Source: Desulfarculus sp. (GTDB lineage Bacteria > Desulfobacterota > Desulfarculia > Desulfarculales > Desulfarculaceae). Taken from it: DNA of 6,179 bases. Position 1 is the stretch's first letter, and each line of letters starts with the position of its first letter. The position numbers were made by a program, and so were the translations under genes. The stretch lies in NCBI GenBank assembly GCA_020216625.1, contig JAIUYB010000150.1:1-6179 (forward strand), written 5' to 3'. Positions 1-6,179 of this stretch are shown here, one piece after another. Below the pieces are notes generated by a model. That model was not told the origin of the DNA. It did no database searches and saw only the letters and a program-made list of their open reading frames with translations.

Positions 1-600
1 GTGCATCAGATAGAGGGGAGGGTGGTGGCCGGCCCGAGCCAGCACCGCCAGGCCGCCGGGGACCCGGGGGTCGACCACCAGGTCGCCGGTCTGGCGGCGC
101 AGGTCCTGGGCGCGGAAGAAGCCGTCGGCCGGAAGGGCGTCGGCGAAGCGGACCAGGATCAGGTCCAGGTCCAGGTCGCTGACTCCGGCGAAGGCGGTGC
201 GCAGCTCGATGACCTCGATGCCGGCGAGGCCGAAAGGCAGGACCACATCGTGCCAGCGGCCGTCGGCGGGCAGGCGGTCGGGGGTGAGGTCCTGGCGGGC
301 CAGGACCCTCCGGCCTTGGTCGCAGACGATCTCGACATGACCCGGGTCGGGTCCGGGACCGCGACGCAGGCGGAAGATGGCTTGGAAGTCACCAGGCGGG
401 AAGGCCTTGTAAGGACCGAAGGAGAGTAAGCCGGGGCGGTCCACGCCGGCCCGGGCGCTGACCAGATTGCCGGCGGCGCGGGGATGGCGCGGCCCCAGGG
501 GGCCGCCGACGCGATCGGCTTCGGCGAACATCAGGCCCCAGCCCGAGGCGGCGCGGTCCTCCACCAACTGGCCGGTGTCGCGCCGCAGGGACTCGGCCTC
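1..600 (-). repeat. Tandem beta-sandwich-like domain repeat in the membrane protein's C-terminus
   Basis: Unit 1 starts at residue 736 (position 600) with AESLRRDTGQLVED. Unit 2 starts near residue 898 (about position 114) with AQDLRRQTGDLVVD. Aligning residues 737-755 with 899-917 gives 10 identities in 19. A later shared ARAG (784-787 and 923-926) keeps register only if unit 1 has about 23 extra residues in between. Unit 1 continues with GPYKAFPPG, FRLRR and a final Leu/Asp-rich strand (DLDLDL), a pattern typical of carbohydrate-binding-module-like jelly rolls. Unit 2 is cut off by the window edge just before the expected GPY. The fold is inferred from the strand pattern; the repeat itself is seen directly. 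Confidence -1.
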
Positions 601-2805
601 CCACAAACTCGCCACCGGCGAGGTGATGGCGGCCGGGGCGGGGTCGGGTTGGGCGTCGGGCTTCAGGCGCAGGAGGAAGACGTTGCCATCCTGGGCCATG
701 GGTTCCAGCGCTCCCGAGGCCAACAGGCGCTGGCGCGCCAGGGCGGGCGGGAAGGGGCTGACCTTGGCGGGATAGACCAGGTCGTCGTCGTGGAAGGTGA
801 TCAGCGGCACGTTGAGCCGGCGCAGCATGGCCAGGGCCGGCGCGTCCACCCACCCCAGGTCCAGGGGGTAGAGGGGCTGGTAGACCTGCTCCAGATAGGC
901 CCGGGGCACCACTGGCGAATAGCCGTTGACCATGGTGGCCCCGGTGCGGGCGATGGTCAGCTCATAGATGCTGGACTGGTGGGAATCCCCGGGCCAGATG
1001 GGCAGGCCCAACAGGCGCTGGGAGGATGGCGCTCCGGGGGGAAGCTCCTGGCGGATGGCGGCCTCCACCGGGCCGGGCGGGGGCAGGAGGCAGATCCCCA
1101 CCGGGGTGGGCGGCCAGAGGTCCATGGCCAGGAGTGCGGTCAGGCCCAGGGTGGCCAGGGTGGCCCAACGCCGGCTGGGTAGCCGGGTCAGGAGCGTTCG
1201 CCAGGCCCAGCCGGCCAGCAAGGCCAGCAGCAGGGCGGCCAGCAAGATCATGCGGCCGGGCACCCGGGGGAAGTTGAAATAGGGCAGCCAGCGGTAGAGG
1301 GCCTGGTAGAGGGGCAGGGCCGGCAGGCTGGGTCCCAGGGCCAGGAGGCCAAAGGTCAACCCCAGGCCGGCCCACAGGCTGGCCTGGGCCGCGCCGGGCT
1401 TCTGGCGAGGCCGCGCCGGGAGGAGCAGGGCCAAGCCGATCAGGGCCAGGAGGAGCAGGCCCCAGCCGGAGAAGATCAGGCGCTCCATGTGCACGTTGGC
1501 CGGGTCGAACAGATCGGCCAGATGGGGCGAGAACAGGCGCACCTCGTCCAGGCCCCGGCCCTGGTGGGCGATGCTGGCGGCGAAGATGCTGCGCTTGACG
1601 TGGATCATGAAGGCCGCGCCGCCAGCCAGGCCCAGGGCCAGGGGCAGCATCGGCCGCCACCATCCCTCCGGGAGCCGGGGCATCCGCCGGGCGCGCCACA
1701 GGCGGGGCAGGGCGGGCAGGACCCCGGCCAGGGCCAGGGCCAGGAGCAGACCCGCCCCCAGATGGGGCCAGTCCAGCACGAACTGGATGGCGTAGATCGG
1801 TGCCAGGACCAGGGGAGCCAGGGCGCGGGCCACAAGGGCGCGGCAGGCCCTGAGGTCCAGGCTGGTGAGCGCGACGGCCAGCCAGGAGAGCAACAGCCAG
1901 GCGGTGAGGGTCAGCAAAAGGTACAGGGCCAGGGTTTCCACCAGGCCAGGGGACCAGAAGGCCGCGCCGCTGGTGCGGATCAGCATCAGTTGGGCGGCCG
2001 CGCCCAGGCCCAGGCCGGCCAAGGCGGGCCAGAGGGCTTGGGAGAGGCCGAACCCCGGGCTGGGGGCCTCGGGTTCCGGGCTGTTCTCGGCCCCGGCCAG
2101 GACCAAGCGCAGGGGCAGGTACAGGCCCAGGAACAGGGCGGTGTAATAGATCAGGTGGCCCTCCATGCGGGCCATGGCCAGCAGACAAAGCCCGGCCCCC
2201 AGTCCCCAGACCAGAGAGCGCCGCCTGAGCCCGCGCTCCAGGCACCACAGGGTCAGGGGCAGCAGGAAGGCCACGAAGCCGTAAAGGTGGCCGGACAGGG
2301 CCTGGGAGGCGCGGAAGGGCAGCAGGGCGAAGATGATGGCCGCCGGCCACGCGGCGCGGGGGTCGTCCAGAACCTCCCGGGCCAGGGCGTAGGCGGCCAG
2401 GCCGGCCAGGAGGTAGGAGGCGATGACCAGAAGGTTGTAGGCCGGGGCCTGGCCCAGGGGATGCAGGGCCAGGTACAGCAGCGAAAATGGGAAGTTGGCG
2501 AAGCCGGGCATGCCCTGGGGGCTCAGGAAGGTGTTGAACTCGTAGGGATTGGTGAACAAGGCCGAGGGCCCCAGGAGGTTGTCCACCAACAGCCAGCACC
2601 AGTAGAGGAACTGGAGGTGGTCGCCGGGCATCAGGGGCACCCGCTCGTAGCCAGGCACCACGTGGTAGCCGTAAGGGATGCCCTCGCGCCAGAAGCGCCA
2701 GAGGGGATCGGTGTGCACCAGGGCCAGGACGAACAAGCCCAGGGTCAGGAGCAGGAGCGAAGGCCAGGTCCGGGATTTGGCCTGGCCGGGGCTCGGGCCT
2801 ACCAT
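1..2805 (-). CDS. Large GT-C-like polytopic membrane protein with tandem C-terminal beta-sandwich modules (3' end missing)
   Basis: The frame is open from ATG at 2805-2803 to the window edge, giving 935 codons with no stop, so the C-terminus lies outside. The start is supported by GGAG six bases upstream and a 7-nt overlap with the preceding gene. Residues 16-35 form a first membrane helix. A loop with PGDHLQ follows (Asp62), in the place where GT-C enzymes carry their catalytic acid. Roughly 12-13 hydrophobic segments run to about residue 583. Residues 585-735 are a soluble tail with GDSHQSSIY (606-614), NGYSPVVP (627-634) and HDDD (692-695), a layout I associate with YfhO-like and related GT-C-type membrane proteins. 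From 736 come two copies of a CBM-like module; the first carries GPYKAFPPG (797-805). The likely role is transfer of a sugar from a polyprenyl-phosphate donor outside the inner membrane, but enzyme activity is inferred. It could instead be a non-catalytic membrane protein. The reading frame is near certain; the function is moderately so. Confidence -1.
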   Translation of the reverse strand, partial: MVGPSPGQAKSRTWPSLLLLTLGLFVLALVHTDPLWRFWREGIPYGYHVVPGYERVPLMPGDHLQFLYWCWLLVDNLLGPSALFTNPYEFNTFLSPQGMPGFANFPFSLLYLALHPLGQAPAYNLLVIASYLLAGLAAYALAREVLDDPRAAWPAAIIFALLPFRASQALSGHLYGFVAFLLPLTLWCLERGLRRRSLVWGLGAGLCLLAMARMEGHLIYYTALFLGLYLPLRLVLAGAENSPEPEAPSPGFGLSQALWPALAGLGLGAAAQLMLIRTSGAAFWSPGLVETLALYLLLTLTAWLLLSWLAVALTSLDLRACRALVARALAPLVLAPIYAIQFVLDWPHLGAGLLLALALAGVLPALPRLWRARRMPRLPEGWWRPMLPLALGLAGGAAFMIHVKRSIFAASIAHQGRGLDEVRLFSPHLADLFDPANVHMERLIFSGWGLLLLALIGLALLLPARPRQKPGAAQASLWAGLGLTFGLLALGPSLPALPLYQALYRWLPYFNFPRVPGRMILLAALLLALLAGWAWRTLLTRLPSRRWATLATLGLTALLAMDLWPPTPVGICLLPPPGPVEAAIRQELPPGAPSSQRLLGLPIWPGDSHQSSIYELTIARTGATMVNGYSPVVPRAYLEQVYQPLYPLDLGWVDAPALAMLRRLNVPLITFHDDDLVYPAKVSPFPPALARQRLLASGALEPMAQDGNVFLLRLKPDAQPDPAPAAITSPVASLWEAESLRRDTGQLVEDRAASGWGLMFAEADRVGGPLGPRHPRAAGNLVSARAGVDRPGLLSFGPYKAFPPGDFQAIFRLRRGPGPDPGHVEIVCDQGRRVLARQDLTPDRLPADGRWHDVVLPFGLAGIEVIELRTAFAGVSDLDLDLILVRFADALPADGFFRAQDLRRQTGDLVVDPRVPGGLAVLARAGHHPPLYLMH
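160..177 (-). repeat. Short in-frame hexamer repeat, GACCTG x3
   Basis: Three perfect tandem copies of GACCTG on the minus strand encode Asp-Leu three times (residues 877-882), in the last predicted strand of the first C-terminal module. Alternating Asp and Leu fits an amphipathic beta-strand, so this may be ordinary coding sequence rather than a functional DNA repeat. Confidence -1.
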
Positions 2806-3767
2806 GGCAGGCTCCAGAAGCGGCCGCCCTCGAAGGGGTCGTAGGTGGAGCCCAGGCGGGGTTGGAGGCCGTGCTCCAAACGCAGGCGGATCACCGGGGC
2901 CAGAGAGGTCCCGGGCTTCAGCGGGCGCAGGTCGGCCTGGCCCAGGGGGAGGCGATCCCGCTTGGGTGGCTGCCACCACAACTGCAAGGTCGCGCCGCCA
3001 GCTAGCTGCAGATAACGCAACTCGATGGCGTGCCAACCCGGATCCAGGCGCCGCTTGCCCCAGATCTCGCGGGGCGGGGATTCGGTCAGGTCCCTGGCCA
3101 CCACCCGGCCATCGATGAGCACTTCCAGACCGTCGTCCACCAGCCCGCCGATGCCGTGGGTCCCCGCCTGGTCCACGTGGATCAGGCCAGTCCAGACCAG
3201 CAGGAAATAGCTTTGGCGTCCGCCGGGCAGGGAGGCCAGGTCGGGGAAGTCCCAAGCCTGGGTCAAGCCCAGGTCCTGGCTTGGCTCCACCTTGTCCACT
3301 TGGGGATAGAGACGCGCGCCGAGACCCTGGCCCGTTTCGTCCTGATGGGCCAGGAAGTAGGACCGCACCGCCTCGGCTCCTTGGGCTGGCCGCCAGACCA
3401 GCCACCAGCCCAGACCCAGGCCCAGGGCCAAGGCCAGGGCCAGGCCCTTGATCCAGGCCTTGCGGCCGCTGGAGCGGCCCAAGCCCGACAGCTCCCAGAC
3501 CGTGCCCACCAGGAAGCGGCCCAGGCGTTGCAGCCGAGGCCAGGGAGCCAGGCCCAGAGCGCGCGCGGCCCGGCATAGGGCCTCGCCCAATAACCACACT
3601 GCCAGAGCCCCGATCAGGGGGCCCAGGCTCAGGCGCAGCATGATCTCGCCGCGTTCCAGGTCCCAGTGCTTGGCGATGGCCATTTGGATCCAGGCCGCCT
3701 GGCTCAAGAGCCCCAAGACCGCCCCGACCAGCCAGAGCGGCAGCCGGGAGAGGATGAAACCGCTCAT
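2799..3767 (-). CDS. PA14-domain membrane protein, no catalytic part
   Basis: This 322-residue protein has helices at about 10-29, 46-66 and 108-126. A basic loop (67-107, many Arg/Lys) lies between the second and third, so by the positive-inside rule the C-terminal part faces outside. Residues about 140-285 match a PA14 domain: WTGLIHVDQAG (192-202), DDG (211-213), IDG (218-220), LDPGWHAIELRY (241-252) and LQLWWQPP (261-268). PA14 domains are beta-sandwiches found in toxins, glycosidases and adhesins, often binding carbohydrate. No enzymatic motif is visible, so the role is probably glycan binding or assistance to the neighbouring transferases. It overlaps the upstream transferase by ATGA, with a good Shine-Dalgarno site fixing the start, and its PA14 is a paralogue of that enzyme's. 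The domain call is strong; the cellular role is inferred. Confidence -1.
   Translation of the reverse strand: MSGFILSRLPLWLVGAVLGLLSQAAWIQMAIAKHWDLERGEIMLRLSLGPLIGALAVWLLGEALCRAARALGLAPWPRLQRLGRFLVGTVWELSGLGRSSGRKAWIKGLALALALGLGLGWWLVWRPAQGAEAVRSYFLAHQDETGQGLGARLYPQVDKVEPSQDLGLTQAWDFPDLASLPGGRQSYFLLVWTGLIHVDQAGTHGIGGLVDDGLEVLIDGRVVARDLTESPPREIWGKRRLDPGWHAIELRYLQLAGGATLQLWWQPPKRDRLPLGQADLRPLKPGTSLAPVIRLRLEHGLQPRLGSTYDPFEGGRFWSLPW
2812..2815 (-). promoter_or_regulatory. Ribosome binding site for the downstream membrane protein
   Basis: GGAG on the minus strand lies six bases before the ATG at 2805. It sits inside the last codons of the upstream PA14 gene. The site decides the start, because the next gene then begins before the previous one ends, which is typical of translational coupling. 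Confidence -1.
3408..3446 (-). repeat. Degenerate (Gly/Ala)-Leu dipeptide repeat in a membrane helix
   Basis: Residues 108-120 of the PA14 membrane protein read as alternating Gly/Ala and Leu, encoded by imperfect copies of GCCCTG/GGCCTG. It forms the core of the third membrane helix. Wobble differences (TTG, GGT) interrupt the DNA repeat, so slippage is less likely than in a perfect tract. Confidence -1.
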
Positions 3768-5980
3768 CGGAAGCCCTCCAGGTCGGAGGGGTAATCCACC
3801 GGCGGCCAGGTGCGTTCGAACAGCAAGTATTTACGGTCCAGCTCCGGTCCCAGGGAGACCGGCAAATAGATTTCCTCGGCGTTGCCGGTCAGGAAGGTTT
3901 TCACCCGCTCGCGTCCCTCGGGGCTATTGTAGAAGACCGCCGCGCGCTCGGTGTTGGAGCGGCTGGCGATGTCCGTGGCCTGGAAAACCCGCTCCCGGCC
4001 TTGATAAAGGTTCAGAGCCAGGTGCAGGGTGTGGTGCCAGTAGTCGCCGGTGGCCACCACCGGATAGCCACGCTGTTTCAGGACCTCGGCCAGCTCGGCG
4101 TGGTTCATCCAGGCGTCGGAGACATGGTCGAGCAAGGGGCTATCCCAGACCAGGGGGCGGCCGCCGCTGGTCAAATGACAATAGAAATAATTCACCCCCA
4201 GGCTGGTCAGGGACAGACCCAGCCAGGCGGCCATGATCAGGCCGGGCAGAACCTTCCATCGGCCCGGCGCGGCCCGCCAGAGGCGGAAAAAAGCCCGGGC
4301 CAGGACCAGGGCGGCCAGGATGGCGGCGTTGATGAAATAGCGCGGGTTGGCGGTGGGCGCGCCGATGGGGGCGATGAGCAGGTGCGCGCCCAGGGCGATG
4401 AGCGGGGTCAGGTCCAGCCAGGCCTGGCCGTCGCGCCGCCAAGCGAAGACCACCAGCACCAGCGCCGCCACCACCACCGCCCAGGCCAGGATCGCGTGAC
4501 CGTCCATGAGCAGTTGGCCGGTGTAGAGGCGGTAGACCACCTCGCCGTCCAGGGTCCGCCAGAAGATTTGCAAGAACCCGGGCAGATCCAGGAAACGGGC
4601 CGGATTCAGGAAGCTCATGGGGTCTTGGTCGGGTAGCAGCATGCGGTTGATGGCGCGTGGCAGCATGGCCAGGACCATGCCCAGGCCCAAGCCCCAGGTC
4701 TGGGGGGCCTGGATGATCTTCATCCGGCCGATGAGCAAGGCGGCCAGACCTAGACAGGCCGGGAAGACAATGAAGATGGAATGATTGAAGATGCCCAACC
4801 CCCAGAGCAGGCCGGCGGCCACCGCTAGCCCGGGGCGGGTGCGCCCGCGGGAGAGCAGGTCCAGGCCCCAGAAGAAGAGCAGCGGCCCCAGGGAGGTATA
4901 GTCCAACGGGATGCGCGCGAACATCACTCCGGCCGGGAATACCGCCAGCACCAGGCAGGCGATGAGCGCCTGAGCGCGGCCGGCCTCGCGGACCAGGACG
5001 CGATAACAGAAGACCAGGGCCAGCAGGTTCAGCGCTGCCGCGCTGGCGGTGAGCACCCAGGGGATCGCCCCCCAGACCAGGGTGGGCAGGGCCATCAGGT
5101 ATTCGAAGAAAGGGCCGTTGCGGGTGATCATGCCCTGGAAGGGGCGCGCGCCCTCGATGATCAACTCGCTACGCCAGATGTAGAAAGCGGATTCGCCGCT
5201 GATGCCCGGCACCGTGGGACCCCAGAGCAGGCGCAGGAGTCCGGCCAGGCCCAGCACCAGCAGGAAGGGCCAGTCCCGGCGCAGGAACCGGCGGGTGCGC
5301 GGCCAATCGCGCAACCCCAGCCACCACAACCCCAGCCAGGCCAGGGGCAGCAGCCAGATCAAGGCCCGCCAACGCTGCACCAGAAAGTTCAGCTCGTCCA
5401 AGGCGGCGGGGTCGGTGTTCGGGTCCAGGGGGGTCAGGCGGTGGCTGGGGATGGTTTCAAATCCCTGGCCGTCGGGAGGCAGCCAGTACAGGCTCAGATC
5501 AAGGGATTCGGTGCCCTGAACGTCCTCCAAGTCCAGCAGATGCAGCCCTGGCTCCAGGTTGACCAGCACCTGGTGCGGTTGGGGCGGGCTGCCCACCCAG
5601 CGCTCCACCAGCCGCCGGCCGTCCAGGCGCAGCCGCACCGCCTCCGAGGCGAAGACTCCCAAGACATACTGGCCGGGTTGGTCCACCCGCAGTAGGCCCA
5701 CCCAGCGCCAGGCGAAGGGGTATGGCCGGCGGCCCTTGCGGTCCCGGTCCTGGTGCAGGCGTGGCGCGGGATGGATGGTTGCCCGGGCCGGTCCGGTCTG
5801 GAAGGGGTTGTCGTAGAGCCAGACCAGCATCCCCTGCTGGCCGGCCAGGGCCTGCTGGCGGCCGAAATCCACCACCGCCTCGCCCGCCTGGCCTGCCCGC
5901 CATAGCGCAAACCCCAGGCAGACCAGCAAACCGGCCAGGAGTATTAGCCATTTGCGAGTCGGGACGGCTCCGGCTTTCAT
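3764..5980 (-). CDS. GT39/ArnT-like membrane glycosyltransferase with an inserted PA14 domain
   Basis: The 738-residue protein begins with a basic stretch and a helix at 11-28. An extracytoplasmic PA14-like domain follows at about 50-185: WVGLLRVDQPGQY (93-105), LDG (119-121), LEPGLHLLDLE (142-152) and LSLYWLPP (162-169). About a dozen hydrophobic segments lie between 206 and 594. The loop after the third helix carries SGESAFYIWRSELI (261-274), where GT39/ArnT-type enzymes have a D/E-Y catalytic motif; here Glu263 remains and the preceding Asp is Gly. A second acid, Asp360 in ARIPLDY, fits the second conserved loop. Residues 600-738 are a soluble tail. GT39-type enzymes move sugars from polyprenyl-phosphate donors to lipid or protein acceptors outside the inner membrane. 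Acceptor and sugar are unknown. The ATG at 5980 was chosen because an N-terminal helix follows at once; its Shine-Dalgarno match is weak (AAGA). Confidence -1.
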   Translation of the reverse strand: MKAGAVPTRKWLILLAGLLVCLGFALWRAGQAGEAVVDFGRQQALAGQQGMLVWLYDNPFQTGPARATIHPAPRLHQDRDRKGRRPYPFAWRWVGLLRVDQPGQYVLGVFASEAVRLRLDGRRLVERWVGSPPQPHQVLVNLEPGLHLLDLEDVQGTESLDLSLYWLPPDGQGFETIPSHRLTPLDPNTDPAALDELNFLVQRWRALIWLLPLAWLGLWWLGLRDWPRTRRFLRRDWPFLLVLGLAGLLRLLWGPTVPGISGESAFYIWRSELIIEGARPFQGMITRNGPFFEYLMALPTLVWGAIPWVLTASAAALNLLALVFCYRVLVREAGRAQALIACLVLAVFPAGVMFARIPLDYTSLGPLLFFWGLDLLSRGRTRPGLAVAAGLLWGLGIFNHSIFIVFPACLGLAALLIGRMKIIQAPQTWGLGLGMVLAMLPRAINRMLLPDQDPMSFLNPARFLDLPGFLQIFWRTLDGEVVYRLYTGQLLMDGHAILAWAVVVAALVLVVFAWRRDGQAWLDLTPLIALGAHLLIAPIGAPTANPRYFINAAILAALVLARAFFRLWRAAPGRWKVLPGLIMAAWLGLSLTSLGVNYFYCHLTSGGRPLVWDSPLLDHVSDAWMNHAELAEVLKQRGYPVVATGDYWHHTLHLALNLYQGRERVFQATDIASRSNTERAAVFYNSPEGRERVKTFLTGNAEEIYLPVSLGPELDRKYLLFERTWPPVDYPSDLEGFR
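3774..3779 (-). promoter_or_regulatory. Ribosome binding site for the PA14 membrane protein
   Basis: GGAGGG on the minus strand lies six bases before the ATG at 3767, within the last codons of the transferase gene. It is the strongest Shine-Dalgarno match in the window and supports starting at this ATG, which shares the sequence ATGA with the upstream stop. Confidence -1.
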
Positions 5981-6039
5981 GGCGTTCTTGGCAAAATGGT
6001 TGGCCTTGTCGCAGGGTTGGACGCCTTTGGGCTGGGCGA

Positions 6040-6068
6040 AGTGTATAACACCCCCCCCACCGGGTCAA
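6040..6068 (-). promoter_or_regulatory. Candidate sigma70-type promoter for the three-gene unit
   Basis: On the minus strand TTGACC (6068-6063, five of six to TTGACA) is followed after 17 bases by TACACT (6045-6040, four of six to TATAAT, keeping A2 and T6). A start at A6033 would leave a 53-nt leader before the ATG at 5980. An alternative -10, TATACA (6047-6042), preceded by the extended TGT, would give a 15-base spacer. No other -35/-10 pair stood out in this 107-bp gap. It is a motif match only. Confidence -1.
6051..6058. repeat. Homopolymer of eight C (G on the coding strand) inside the promoter spacer
   Basis: Eight consecutive C on the plus strand lie between the candidate -35 and -10 elements. 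Gain or loss of one base would change the spacer to 16 or 18. Such tracts can be slippage-prone, although eight bases is modest and the region is GC-rich. Confidence -1.
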
Positions 6069-6087
6069 CCGTGGCCCCCTCGGGAGC

Positions 6088-6179
6088 CTATCCCCGCCGC
6101 CCCCGCAGCTTGCCGGCATAGTGGCGCAGGACCTGGACCTTGCGCGGGTGGCGGGCCAGCCAGGCCAAGAGGTGCCAGG
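6088..6179 (-). CDS. C-terminal tail of an unidentified upstream gene (5' part outside the window)
   Basis: One minus-strand frame from 6177 gives 29 codons ending in TAG at 6090-6088, preceded by two bases of a split codon. The tail reads WHLLAWLARHPRKVQVLRHY and then a basic stretch with AGKLRGRR. Almost every codon ends in G or C, as in the neighbours, and the amphipathic, Arg/Lys-rich ending looks like a real protein terminus. Similar HPRK..LRHY-type endings occur in some family 2 glycosyltransferases, but this is too short to assign a family. It points the same way as the membrane genes, 107 bp upstream of them, and might belong to the same glycan locus. Confidence -1.
   Translation of the reverse strand, partial: WHLLAWLARHPRKVQVLRHYAGKLRGRRG

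Noticed and set aside
1..429. A plus-strand frame starting with GTG at the first base
   Set aside because: It is antisense to the CBM-like modules, whose minus-strand frame shows an internal repeat and consistent motifs.
962..2599. A 545-residue open frame on the minus strand, in a different frame from the large membrane protein
   Set aside because: Its product is dominated by Pro, Gly and Arg with no membrane segments or motifs, while the frame starting at 2805 gives a coherent hydrophobic protein with good codon bias. GC-rich DNA has few stops, so it is a shadow.
1489..2844. A 451-residue open frame on the plus strand
   Set aside because: It is rich in Gln and Gly because it reads CTG/GCC codons antisense as CAG/GGC. 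It has no recognisable domain and overlaps the confirmed minus-strand gene throughout.
4001..4636. Plus-strand open frames opposite the transferase and the PA14 gene (also 3030-3578 and 3448-4236)
   Set aside because: They have the same Gln/Gly- or Arg/Pro-rich composition as the other antisense frames, and the opposite strand encodes well-supported domains.
6073..6088. A GC-rich 6-bp hairpin with a four-base loop just after the upstream stop codon
   Set aside because: The stem includes a G-T pair, overlaps the stop codon and lacks a following run of T, so I do not call it a terminator. It may still weakly affect transcription.
5499..6119. A 206-residue minus-strand frame spanning the promoter gap and the transferase start
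   Set aside because: Its sequence is Pro/Gly/Arg-rich and out of frame with the transferase, whose N-terminal helix and PA14 domain are clear.

Overview
The window is GC-rich with strongly G/C-ending codons, and every gene I can support lies on the minus strand. It holds the last 29 codons of one gene at the right edge, a 107-bp gap with a candidate promoter, then three tightly overlapping genes for envelope membrane proteins. The third gene runs off the left edge. Base composition, Shine-Dalgarno sites and gene style suggest a GC-rich Gram-negative bacterium. Desulfobacterota or another deltaproteobacterium-like lineage is my guess, but nothing in the window proves it.

Reading in transcription order (right to left): (1) positions 6179-6088, a basic C-terminal tail of an unidentified upstream gene. 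(2) 6087-5981, intergenic, with a plausible sigma70-type promoter whose 17-nt spacer contains a run of eight G (C on the plus strand). (3) 5980-3764, a 738-residue GT-C fold, GT39/ArnT-like membrane glycosyltransferase with a PA14 beta-sandwich inserted after its first membrane helix. (4) 3767-2799, a 322-residue protein with three membrane helices and a second, clearly related PA14 domain, but no enzymatic part. (5) 2805-1, at least 935 residues: a polytopic GT-C-like membrane protein with a long extracytoplasmic tail that ends in two tandem copies of one beta-sandwich-like module, the second cut by the window edge.

Genes 3 and 4 overlap by ATGA and genes 4 and 5 overlap by 7 nt. Genes 4 and 5 each have a Shine-Dalgarno site inside the preceding gene, so the three are very probably co-transcribed and translationally coupled. 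All three join membrane helices to predicted extracytoplasmic, carbohydrate-binding-like modules. My inference is a cell-surface or lipid-linked glycan modification unit in which polyprenyl-phosphate-sugar-dependent transferases work with glycan-recognising domains on the outer face of the inner membrane. The substrate and product cannot be told from sequence.

There are no RNA genes, insertion sequences, CRISPR arrays or attachment sites that I can see. No stretch longer than 300 bases lacks a gene. The long open frames on the plus strand are antisense shadows of Leu/Ala/Gly-rich membrane genes.
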